Shown here one piece after another: positions 45,601-54,775 of a stretch of 64,000 nucleotides of DNA. The DNA comes from Tilletiopsis washingtonensis (lineage: Eukaryota > Basidiomycota > Exobasidiomycetes > Entylomatales). Numbering within the stretch: position 1 is the stretch's first letter; each line of letters starts with the position of its first letter. The stretch lies in NCBI RefSeq assembly GCF_003144115.1, contig NW_020312001.1, forward strand, positions 586,722 through 650,721, written 5' to 3'. Below the pieces are notes generated by a model. That model saw only the letters and a program-made list of their open reading frames with translations. It searched no databases and had not been told where the DNA came from. The position numbers and the translations under genes are program-made.

Positions 45601-47504
45601 GCGCTGCTCTCGTCACCGTAAGTGGGACCTTAGCTGACCGCAGGGCCAGCAGTCAGCTGAGAGCCCGCATGTGCAGGAAGCGGCGCCGTTCCGCGCCTTC
45701 GCAAATAGCTCCGACGATGCCTTGGAGCTACCGAGTTCGCAGCAGGCCAGTGGAACACCTTCTGCAGCCGAGCGCGCCGTCGTAGCCGCCTGGCATCCCG
45801 GCAACGGCACGTACCAGTCTGTCGATCTCTCTCACGTCAACGGCGTCCTCAGGATCAGCCCGGCGGCGAGCACAGTCCCGAAAGTCGCCAGATTCCTGCC
45901 GCCTCGGGTCTCGCCTTCGTCTACACCGCCGTCGAGCCCACAAGAGCCGTCAGAGGCCGCGACGAAGCCGGCTGACATAGATGCCGCGCCGGCGCCGAAC
46001 AAGGCGCTGGCTCAGCGTCGAAGTGGACGACGCACGGCTACACGCGTCAGCTACGCAGACAGTCCTGAGGCCTCCGACGCGTCGGAGAACGGAGGCGACA
46101 GTAGCGATGATGCTGAGTATCACAGGGAGGAGGATGACGAACAAGTCTGGGTGGAGTTCGACAGCATGCCTGAGCGCATGAGCCAGCGGCGCCGGCGTGC
46201 GATGGAGACGGCCCTAGTGCAGTGGCAAGACTGCCTGTCCGATCTCATCGCCAGAGAGAACTGGTCCGACTCGATCGCCGTGCTTCTCATTCACCGCATT
46301 CCCTCTTCCGCACATCCAGCTTGGTGGGCCCGCTGCACCAGATGCTACAACCCGGTGAAGACTTCTCTCGTCGCGCTCCGCCGCAGCGTATCGGCCAGAC
46401 TCAGAAGCCTGAAGAAGGCGAAGCCTGTCGGCAGTGTTACTTCACGACTCGCCGAGGTGGACGACCTGTGGAAAGAGCTGGAAGCGAACGAGCTGCCAAT
46501 CGTCAAGGCTCGAGTCAACCGGTGCGTCGCGAGGAAGGTGCGATGCCCGAGGCCGTGGCTCACCCATGGTCGCACAGAGCTTTGAAGAAGGACGGAGGGC
46601 CGAGGAACAGCAGGTGGCGGCGTATGGACCGTCGTACGGCTTTCGTGCGCTCCGCCTTCAGCAAGATGAAGGAGCGTCAACGTGAGCAGCACGACGACGG
46701 TCCCGGAGACCCAGGCTGATCTCTCGATCGTGCAGCTTGGAGGAGATGGCAGATTGTCGAGGAGGAGGAAGGAGACAAAGAGGACGGTACATGGGAGCCC
46801 GCCAAGGGTGAGTCGCACAAGCACAGCGCGCGGCACTCGTGCTGACAAACCCGCGCGAAGCACAAACGGGAATGAACTACTACAGCCACGGCTGGCGCGG
46901 CCCTTATGGCTACACGTTTCCGTCAAGCGACGAGAGCTCGGAGGACGAGACCGAGGCACAGCAGAAGCGCGTCAAGACGAAGCCGGGCGATGCGTCTGTG
47001 GGCAAGAAGGCGAAGCGCAAGCACAAGCGCAAGTACCTCCTCCCGCTCGCCGGAGGCAGTGCCTCCGGCGAGGAGGCCAGCAACGCCGAGGGCTCGTCAA
47101 GCAACAAGACGATGCGCAAGAAGGCCAAGAAGTCGCGCAAGAGCGAGAAGCGCAGCAAGGGCAAGGACAGCAAGGGCACGAGCAGCAAGTCAGGCAAGAA
47201 GCGCAAGCGCGATGCCGCCTCTTCCTCGGAGGAGAGCGACGAAAGCTCTGACGACGAGTCGGCTCCCTCGCCGGCCGCAAGCGGCACGCAGGCGCAGCCG
47301 GCGGTCATGCGCTCGCCTCGCTCGTCTGCCGAGCCGGAGGAGCAGGAGCCCGACGCCGAGGCGGCAGACCAGCGGGCCATCTTTCTCGCTGCCACCACGA
47401 TCGACATGTGCGACGACGACAGCGAGCTGAGCGAGCTCGAGGGCGACGCCGGCGCGCTCAGCGACGACAGTGCGCTCAGCGACGCGCCTTCCGACGAGCT
47501 GTAG
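42619..47504 (+). CDS. F-box protein with ankyrin-like middle and charged tail
   Basis: Large F-box protein, about 1260 residues from 20 exons, likely an SCF substrate adaptor. Exons: 42619-42768, 42813-about 43060, about 43102-43226, 43287-43390, 43449-43598, 43654-43917, 43976-44042, 44099-44139, 44202-44218, 44276-44358, 44414-44576, 44628-45006, 45055-45192, 45301-45328, 45387-45520, 45573-45617, 45677-46521, 46578-46681, 46736-46807, 46861-47504. N-terminal F-box: LGMPIDVMLQLHHQVWLHLDD and ALTRVNRRLHELASDRHFQ. The middle is helical and only weakly ankyrin-like (LDARTPLSLAVMR, LNQNKALVADLIEENVPVSG). The last 250 residues are Lys/Glu/Ser-rich. From exon 3 on all phases agree; the exon 2-3 joint is unresolved. 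Intron 6 is GC-AG. What it binds is unknown. Confidence 0.7.
43918..43975 (+). other. GC-AG intron in the F-box gene
   Basis: Donor GCGAGT and acceptor CCTCAG, 58 nt, branch-like ACTGACC. No GT donor in the right phase exists nearby, whereas the GC donor restores the frame between QKLEQNGSLR and FSLRGVVIELLQ. GC donors with otherwise strong consensus are known in fungi. Confidence 0.6.
44202..44218 (+). other. 17-nt microexon of the F-box gene
   Basis: Encodes LPFSS and two bases of Ala, between GATCAG and GTGCGT. Its phase connects exon 8 (ending KDFPN) to exon 10 (starting LVPAVF). Confidence 0.6.
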
Positions 47505-47897
47505 CTCCTCGTCGCGTGCGTCTTCCGCGCGCCGACGCCAGAGGCGCGCGTGCAACTCTCGGCCGTCGCCTCGCCATCATCTTCCCGTCCGTCCGCAAGT
47601 CTCCCTCCATCCGTCACCATTCCCGCCGCATACGCCAGCGCGGCCCGCCTCTGCGGCCCGCTCGCTCCTCATCCTGTCCCGTTCCGCCTGTCCGACCGTT
47701 GCATGGGCCCGTCGGCGTGCGTCTTCACCGCGCGCGGGGCCGCAGGAGCCGGGGCGCCGCCAAGTGCGCGCTGGCTTACTCGCGCCATGCTAGTTCCCTT
47801 CCCTCGCGTCACCCCACTCCGGCCGCGCTCGCCACGTCCGAGCGCCGCCCAGCGAATGCCACGCTTCGCTCCCTCATGCGTGACGACGGGTGCCATT
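47505..47897. other. Convergent intergenic region, F-box gene / mitochondrial ribosomal gene
   Basis: 393 bases between two stop codons. Frames read as Arg/Pro/Ser-rich translations without domain content. Probably two 3' UTRs. Confidence 0.5.
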
Positions 47898-48634
47898 TCA
47901 AGAGCTCGGCGCGGCTGCTTGCGGCGTCGGCACGGACTCGATGGCCGGGTCCTCGGCCGCGGCGGCAGGCGGCTGCGGCGGCGTCGCCGGCTCCGAGGCG
48001 GCGAGCAGCGTGGCAGGCATCGTCGGCGGCGCCGGCTGTGCGAAGCCGCCCATGGCGAGCAGCTCGCGCAGTATTGTCGTGTCTGGCGGGGCAGGGTGAG
48101 CCGCAGCCAGAGCGCCGCGCAGGCCGCACACACGCACCTGGCTTGTCCAGCACAATCTCTCGCCGTGTCATGCCGTCTGGGTCAAGCGTGTCAGCATGAG
48201 GTGCAGCCACTATGCAGCGCTGTTGACCTGCTGTGAGGCACATGCTTCGAGCATGGCGGCACCAGCACGAAGCAGCTGCATACCTCGCCGCTGCCCGCGG
48301 CATGCATGGGCCGACACTTACCGAACTGCACATACATGACGGCGCGCCGCTTGTCGAGGCCCTGCTCGGCGGCCTCCTTGGTGACGCGCTCCACCTCCTC
48401 CTCGGCGAGGCCCTTGGTCGCCACGGGGCGCCACACGTCGCACTCGACGGCGACGCGCGGGTTGGCAAACTTGAGGCGCGGCAGGATCTGCTTGGCGAAG
48501 CGGCGCGCGCCGGCGCTGCCGGCGCCCGTCGTCGGGTAGGAGAGGTGCAGCGACGCGAGTGTCGGCATGGCGTGTGCGCCGGCGCCCGTGGAGAGGCGCG
48601 CGAGCAGCTGCGGCAGTGTCTGAGGGCGCGACAT
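47898..48634 (-). CDS. Mitochondrial ribosomal protein, L51/S25/CI-B8 domain
   Basis: Exons 48634-48322, 48176-48138, 48082-47898; 178 residues. The N-terminus RPQTLPQLLARLSTG is followed by LASLHLSYPTT, GARRFAKQILPRLKFANPRVAVE and MYVQF then GMTRREIVLDKPDTTILRELL, the thioredoxin-like L51/S25/CI-B8 fold of mitochondrial ribosomal proteins such as yeast Mrp49 (mL61). The tail is Ala/Pro-rich, with no domain. Which ribosomal protein it is cannot be fixed by eye; Mrp49-type is my best guess because of the basic GARRFAKQILPRLK core. Splice donors GTAAGT and GTGCGT, both in frame. Confidence 0.75.
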
Positions 48635-49591
48635 GGTGATGGTGGAGGGGAGGTGAGGAGCGGGAGGCGCCGAGGCGAGGCCTTCGGGCGCGGCGAGCCA
48701 CGTGATGTGCCCTGCGCCAAACGCGTGGGAACAAGTCGCACGGCGCCCGCGTCGTGCCTGAGGGGACCTGGCTGCAGGCCGTCTGTGGTGTGCAAGGGTG
48801 GCAGCGGCCGTGCAGACGCCAAAATTAGCACACATCGAGGCATCCGAGTGGTTCGAGACGACGAGCTGGCTCTGCAACTCTCTGACCAGCGCAAAGAGCA
48901 GCAGCAAGGAGTGCAGCCTCGAGGCCCGGCAGTCCATGCGCTGCGCGCCGCCCGTCCCAAAGTCCGCTCCCGCTCCGACAAGCGAGTGTAAGGAAGAGAG
49001 CGCTACCGCCATCTCGTCTTCGTGGCGATGCCTAGAGCCGCGCTGTGGGGCAGGTCGACTCACGCTGCGCCCCAGGTCCACTCACGCTGCGCCGGCTTGG
49101 AGAGCGGTGGCCTCCTCGGCGGCTTCGTCAACTCTGGCGGGCTGCCGTGGGCGAGATGTACGGGCGCTGCCAGCTGATGCGCACAGACGACAAGGTAAAG
49201 CCTCGCCCCGTCTACTCGCACTTTGCCCGGCACAGCATGAGCGCCGCGAGCGTGGCTGCCATCCGCAAGGGCGAGCGCTGCGCGTACTTCGCCGAGAGCG
49301 AGCGCCAATGGACACGACCGAAGCAGCGGCTGACGAGAAGCACGGCAGGACGGGCGTCGCTTGTAGGCGTGCGACCCCGGCATGGGCTACGAATCGGACG
49401 GGATGCCGCCACGCGCAACGTGAGAGTGGCAGGCGCATGAGAGCTACATGACGGCCTTTGCCACGTGTGTGATGGCAGACGGCAATGGGCATGGTACTAC
49501 GAAACAACGACGCGGGATGCTCGCAAGGGAAACTTCAAGTCCGCTTGTCTCGTGTGCAGCTAGTGAGACTCGTGCAGGTGTGACTGCGTTG
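48635..49591. other. Gene-poor stretch with a short possible ORF
   Basis: 957 bases between the ribosomal-protein start (minus) and the 243-aa gene stop (minus). It holds a 22-base tandem duplication at 49051-49093 and a plus-strand open frame (49156-49440) whose first part reads MYGRCQLMRTDDKVKPRP. That frame shows no recognised family and no clear start context, so I do not call a gene. Upstream of the ribosomal gene it should hold a promoter. Confidence 0.4.
49051..49093. repeat. 22-bp tandem duplication
   Basis: CAGGTCGACTCACGCTGCGC at 49051 and its near copy CAGGTCCACTCACGCTGCGC at 49073, one mismatch. A recent small tandem duplication in an intergenic region. Confidence 0.8.
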
Positions 49592-50537
49592 CTACATGTG
49601 TGTCCAGTCCAGCTTGCGCAGCAGGATCATCTCATCGACCTTCTTGCGCCATTCGGCAACTGGCCGGCCAGGGGTTAGACGTGTTGTCTAGCAAGCGTGT
49701 CTTTACTCACTGTCCGCAGCCATTTCGCTGTCGTCGGCGGCGTCTTGCTCCTCCTCCTCTGACGACTCATCGTCCGCGGCGCCTGCGGACGCTGCTTAGG
49801 GATCAGTCGCGGATCACTCGCTCAAGCATGCCAAGAAGCACTTACCCTCGAGGCCATACGCGTCGAAATACCACTCCTTCTCGGGCTTATTGGGCGGCGT
49901 GGCCGAGGTCTTGGGCGCAGCTGAGGCCACGCGCGCAATCTCGCCGTCGACATAGTCGTAGAAGTACTTGTCCTTGTCGAATCCGCAGCCAGCTGGCTGG
50001 TGCTTGAGAAGGCTGATGAAGCCGTTCATCACGCGGACAATCTCATCGTCGCTCTTCTTCGGCTCCATCATGAGAAGCGGAGCCACGCCCCTGGCTAGAG
50101 CAACACGCAGCTCGAGAGAGACCCAGCGCGGGGAGTCACGGTTGATGTCGTTCATCAGGTCGAGGCATCTGCGTGTGCTGGTCAGACGGCATGCTGAGTC
50201 GCTTCGCGAGAACGATCCTACGCACTTGATCTGCCATTTCGGGTTCTCCATGACGGTCTCGATCATCTCTTCAACGTCCATCGTTGTCTTGCCGGCAGTC
50301 TTCACCTCGAGCTGCGCATGCAATGATGAGTACGGGACGAGAGCGCTGGAGGAGCCGACGCACCCTCTGAATGCTTTTGAGTACAGCTGCCGAGATCGTG
50401 ACAATGAACTCAACAAGCTCCACCATGGGCGCCGACTTCATGTCAATCTCTTCGAACGTGTCATCGGCCTCGACATTGGTGGGAGCTGTGGCCCGAGCGG
50501 CGGGCGTGGCGGGCGTGGCGGGCGTGACGGGCGTCAT
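49592..50537 (-). CDS. Unknown 243-aa protein, acidic tail
   Basis: Not recognised. Exons 50537-50364, 50311-50226, 50168-49846, 49791-49711, 49659-49592; 243 residues, all phases in frame. N-terminus is a tandem TPA repeat from a 9-bp DNA repeat. The core looks folded and helical: VELVEFIVTISAAVLKSIQR, TMDVEEMIETVMENPKWQIK, LDLMNDINRDSPRWVSLELR, EIVRVMNGFISLLKHQ, KYFYDYVDGEIARVAS, KEWYFDAYGLEG. An acidic linker (DDESSEEEEQDAADDSEMA) precedes a last helix, AEWRKKVDEMILLRKLDW. The strongly conserved-looking core suggests a real, functional protein, perhaps a binding scaffold. No function claimed. Confidence 0.65.
50502..50536. repeat. 9-bp tandem repeat at the start of the 243-aa gene
   Basis: About four imperfect GGCGTGGCG units; on the minus strand they encode the TPATPATP N-terminus. 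Confidence 0.8.
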
Positions 50538-50915
50538 GGCGCGTGAGGCAGAGGATGAGGGCGACGGGGCGAGCTTGGGAGCAGCGACGCGGGGAGAGAG
50601 GCGCTGCAGGTGGTGGTGGAGCGGAGAGGAGATGTACCAAGCCTCGGAATTGCCTAGTTGCCCTGGCGTCCGCAGCCCGAAGCAAGAGGAGCAGCCCCCG
50701 GCACGCCTCGGCGCAAGGTTGCCAAAGCGCGAGCGTGGGACCGGCGCGCCATGACTACAGAATCACGGCCGGCGGTTGTATTCTGCCGACACTACAAACG
50801 CGTCGAATTCATGTATTCGAACGCGCACGACAGCTTCGGGCGCTCTTGCCTCTGCCAGGCTGTCCCCTCTCCTCCACCTCTGCACCTCCCACCTTCACCC
50901 TCCTCCACCTCTCGC
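50538..50915. promoter_or_regulatory. Divergent promoter region, 243-aa gene / MFAP1
   Basis: 378 bases between two divergent start codons. The last 60 bases before the MFAP1 ATG are CT-rich on the plus strand. No recognisable gene here. Confidence 0.45.
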
Positions 50916-52545
50916 ATGGCGCCTCCCGTCGCGCGCCCAGCGCGCGCCGCCGCCCGCTACCGCCCGGGCAAGGCGCTCGGCGGCGACGGCGGCGCCTCGG
51001 CGTCGGGCAGCGGCAGCGAGTCGGAGAGCGAGGCGCGCGCGTCGTCGACCGCCGCGCCGCTCTCGTCGTTCGCTGCGCCGCAGCGCACCGCCGGCGTCGT
51101 CATCCAGAGCGGCGAGCGGCCCATCGACCTCAGCCATGTGGTGGTGGGCAAGCGCGCGCCGCAGCCGCCGCAGGCGGAGAGCGAGAGCGAGTACGAGACG
51201 GACACCGATGAGGAGGGACCGGCGCCGCAGCCGGCTGCACGGCCCGTCTTCCGCAGCGCAAAGGACCGAGGCGCGGCGGTCAAAGAGGAGAGCAGCGAGT
51301 ACGAGACGGACAGCGGCGAGGAGAGCAGCGAGGAGGAGGCGCCGGCGCGTGTGCTGCAGAAGCCCGTGTTCGTGCCAAAGTGAGTGGGAGGCAAGACGAC
51401 GTGCAGCGCTGCGGCTGACAGGCTTGCAGACGGGCGCGCACGACCATCGCCGCGCCGCCAGAGGAGGAGGCCGAGACGCCGGCCGAGGACAAGGAGACGC
51501 TCGAGGCGCAGAAGCGGCGCACCGAGAGTGCCGCGCTGGCGGCGGAGCGCATCAAGCGCGAGATGCTCGAGAGTGCGTGTGCTGCGAGAGTGCTCGCCTG
51601 GCGCAGCTGACGTCCGTACCGCAGAGGCGGCGCAGGACGACGTGCCCGACCTGGACGACACCGACGGGCGCGATCCGGACGCCGAGTTCAGCGCCTGGCG
51701 GCTGCGCGAGCTGGAGCGCCTGGAGCGCGAGCGGCAGCGCGTGCGCGAGCGCGAGGAGGAGCAGGCCGAGATCGAGCGGCGGCGCGCCATGCCGGCGGCC
51801 GAGCGCGATGCCGAGGACATGGCGCGCGCAGAGGAGACGCGGCGCGAGAAGAAGAAGGGCAACCAGGGCTTCATGCAGAAGTACTACCACAAGGGTGCCT
51901 TCTTCCAGGTGCGTCGTGCGTGCACGGACGGTGCGGTCGGTGCTGATCACGTCTGCGACAGGACATGGACATTCTCAAGAAGCACGACTTCACCGAGGCG
52001 ACGGAGGGCACGGTGGACAAGTCGAGCCTGCCCGCCGTGCTGCAGGTGCGCGACTTTGGCAAGCGAGGCCGCAGCAAGTATACGTGCGTGCCGCGTGCGC
52101 AGCATGTCGCCAACTCCGTTGCTGACCCTCTCACAGCCACCTCGCCGACCAGGACACGACGCGCTCGCAGAACAGCGATCCGCGCTTCCGCGCCGCGGGC
52201 GCCGGAGCGGGCGGCAGCAGTGGCGGAGCGAGCGGCAGCGGCGGGCAAGGCTGCTTCGCCTGTGGCGGGCCACACCTCAAGCGCGACTGTCCCGGGCTCG
52301 GCGGCAGCGGCGGCGGGCGCGGCGCAGACGCAGCCACGGGCGCCAATGGCGCACCGCGCGCCGCTGCCTCGCGCGAGTGGGGCGCTGCACCTGTGCCGAG
52401 CCGCTATGGCGGCGGCGCAGAGCGCGGCGAGAAGCGCCCGCCGAGCCGGGAACGCGATGGGCGCGAAAAGGTGCCGCGCTGGGACGGCCGAGGGGAGCGG
52501 GAACGCGAACGCGAGCGGGAAAGGGAGCGGCATCGGGATCGGTGA
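50916..52545 (+). CDS. MFAP1: Splicing factor MFAP1 with C-terminal zinc knuckle
   Basis: Microfibrillar-associated protein 1 family, a spliceosomal B-complex factor. Exons 50916-51379, 51430-51572, 51625-51908, 51962-52083, 52137-52545; 473 residues. Acidic/Ser-rich N-terminus with repeated SEYETDS/ESEYETD motifs, a coiled basic-acidic helix (LERLERERQRVREREEEQ, EETRREKKKGNQGFMQ) and the MFAP1 core QKYYHKGAFFQDMDILKK, LPAVLQVRDFGKRGRSKY and THLADQDTT. After the core a Gly-rich linker leads to C377-x2-C380-x3-H384-x4-C389 (CFACGGPHLKRDC), a CCHC-type zinc knuckle, and an Arg/Glu/Asp-rich tail (RERERERERERHRDR type). Human MFAP1 lacks this tail. The start at 50916 was chosen at the family N-terminus. 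Confidence 0.9.
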
Positions 52546-52734
52546 TGCGCGGCAATGCTACTTATGCACAAGCCATTGACGCCGTGTGGATGAATGAGAA
52601 AGGGGCGGATACTGTACAGCGAAGCGGTGTGTGTGGTGGTGACGAGTGAAGCTTGGACCGGAGAGAGGATGCGGGAGAGAGGATTGTGAGAGGTGGGATC
52701 GCAAGACGTGGAGAACGGCGCGGAGCGAGGCGAT

Positions 52735-53829
52735 CTAAACGTTGTCGTCGTGGTATGCTGCAGCAGAGAGTCAGCAGAGAAGGCTCGACGACCACGCAGG
52801 CTGCTCACCCCAGCGAGTGTCCTTGGCTGAGCAGCGAAAGACGTGTATCAGCTCGTGCGTCGTCGCGGACGATGGAGGCCCACTCACGCGAGAGCGGCGC
52901 GCGCTTCACATAGCGGTCATTGTCCGGCGGCAGCTCCTTCCTGCGCTCGGCGTCTGCATCAGCGCGCTGCAGCGTATGCCCTCCGATGGCGCACGGAGCC
53001 CTCACTTCTTGGCGCTGGCGAGCATGCTCTGGATCGTGAGCAGCACGCTCGAGGCGTGCAGCACGGGCGACCACTCGTTGCCGAGAATCGAGGCGCAGAT
53101 GTCTGGGCGTGCGGCGCGCCGTCAGCGAAGGGCCGCGCGAGCCCTGGGGCTCGGGCGCAGCACTCACGACCGTTGGAGTAGACGTGCCCGTGCTGTGGAG
53201 TAGCCAGGCTGGCGTCAGCCTCGGCGTGCGCGACGCACAGCGGGCGCAGCTTTGCGCAGCCCGACGCTTTTGGTCGGAGCGCCCACTCTCGTTGCTCGGG
53301 CTGCACTTGGGAGCGATGCAAAGGCTCCCGTGAGCCTGCCCCCTTGCAGCGTGTGCGTCGCATGCCGGCGCAGCGCGGCGCCGAGCGATCGACGTCAAGC
53401 GTGTCCGCCGCTGCGGCACACTCCGTCGCCATGCTCGGTGCTGCCGGTAAAGCCGCTACGCATGCGACGTTCTTCTGCCGCCGCTGGCTGTACCTACTAC
53501 CTTGCTGCAGCTGTCTCCACCTGCGTCTCTCTCCGCGCTGGCCGCTCTGCCCTGCCCTGCTCTGCCGCTCTGCATCATCCACTCACCACGGGCGCCTTCC
53601 AGCCGCCGTCGGTGACAAACACACACTCGGGGCTCTCCATGGGGTACGCGTCGGGAAAGCGGAAGCGCAGCGCAAACGTCTCGCCGGCATACACGCTCTC
53701 GCCCAGCACGCTGATGCTGAAGAGCCACGTCTGCAGGTCGTCGGCCTGCAGCAGCGCACAGCCGGCGGGCGCGCCCGAGGCGCGCAGCTCGGTCAGCTCC
53801 TTGGCCAGACGCTTAGTGGCGAGACGCAT
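52735..53829 (-). CDS. UBE2W: Ubiquitin-conjugating enzyme E2, UBE2W type
   Basis: E2 that, in the UBE2W family, attaches ubiquitin to protein N-termini. Exons 53829-53587, 53192-53168, 53102-53006, 52940-52888, 52826-52809, 52757-52735; 152 residues. Start TKRLAKELTELRASGAPAGC, SVLGESVYAGETFALRFRFP, YPMESPECVFV, then HGHVYSNGHICASILGNEWSP with catalytic Cys92, and the typical end DTRWAYHDDNV, as in UBE2W (WWYHDD). Exon 5 is only 18 nt. Intron 1 is 394 nt, unusually long here; other introns are about 50-65 nt. The catalytic domain is complete. Divergent from SOL by 946 bases. Confidence 0.9.
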
Positions 53830-54775
53830 GGTGAGTGTGGAGTGTGGGATGCGAGAGAGGGTGCGGCGTGGGGGCAGTGGAGGGGAGTGAGGAGTGCGCA
53901 AGAGCAACGCATGCCACGCCGCACCGCGCGCGCGGCCGCCGCTGCCGCAGGGGCCGCACGCCGCGGATAGGCGCACGACGCGCTCAGGTGCACCCTCGAC
54001 GGCCGTCGCACCGTCATCGTGAGCCATGGCTGCGCCGTTGTCGAGATCAGGCTGCTCGCCGCTGCCTCTGCCAGTCAGCAGGCTGCACCAAGCTTGTCTC
54101 ACTGCTGCGTGTGCTCGTGCCTTGCAACCCGGATTGGAGAGCATGAAGCGCCGGGCGTTGTGCTTGACGTCGAGCCGCGCCCATGATGCTTCTCCGGCGG
54201 CTTGCTGCAGAAATAAGCCCCGACGGGCCGCTCATCCCTACGCAGCTCATGCTGTGGCATTTTGAGCCTAACAGTGCCCCGCGACGTGGTGCAGCGAGAC
54301 GAGTGAGCCTCGCTTGAGGTCGCATCGTGGTCGCGCCGTCGCCTCGCACAGCACGCGGCGACGCATGATGACGGGCGCCGCCCATGGACGCCCAGGCACG
54401 GGAGCAGTGTGCGCCGCCGCTGGGGCGCACGGTCGCACGCTCGGCGCGGCGTCGCGAATCAAGAGCTCGACGCCGAGCGGCCGCTGCGACGTCGCTGTTC
54501 GCTGCGAGACGGAGATGTATGCGCTGCAGATGATGGACTGGACATGTGCAGCGAGTGTGCCGCCTGCGTCTGCACGGACAGACGGCGTGCAGCGGCGGCG
54601 ACTGCGAGCGAGCGGCGGGCACGGCAGGTGGAGCGGCGGCGCATGCAGCAGCAGCACGCTCATCACCGCGGCGGCGCGCGGCGGCGGCGCGGCAATCGCG
54701 TATCGGCCGTCGAGGCGCAGCGTCCGCTCCGCTTCACTCCACCATCACCATCCACCCTCAGCCACCCTGCCCAGC
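53830..54775. promoter_or_regulatory. UBE2W/6-phosphogluconolactonase divergent promoter region
   Basis: 946 bases. Open frames (54314-55582 and 54409-55014 plus) are GC-rich run-ons. The last 60 bases before the SOL ATG are CA/CT-rich (ACCATCACCATCCACC). I saw no tRNA or other RNA gene. Confidence 0.45.

Noticed and set aside
46222-46719. Alternative frame reading LVGPLHQMLQPGEDF in the F-box gene
   Set aside because: Would need two more introns with poor phase; the longer continuous frame 45677-46521 is simpler and joins both neighbours in phase.
48850-48875. tRNA-like B-box (GTGGTTCGAGAC)
   Set aside because: No matching A-box at the right distance, no cloverleaf and no terminator T-run follow, so it is chance.
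49045-49440. 131-residue plus-strand open frame
   Set aside because: No recognised domain, starts inside a tandem duplication and has no partner exons; kept only as a note in the gene-poor stretch.
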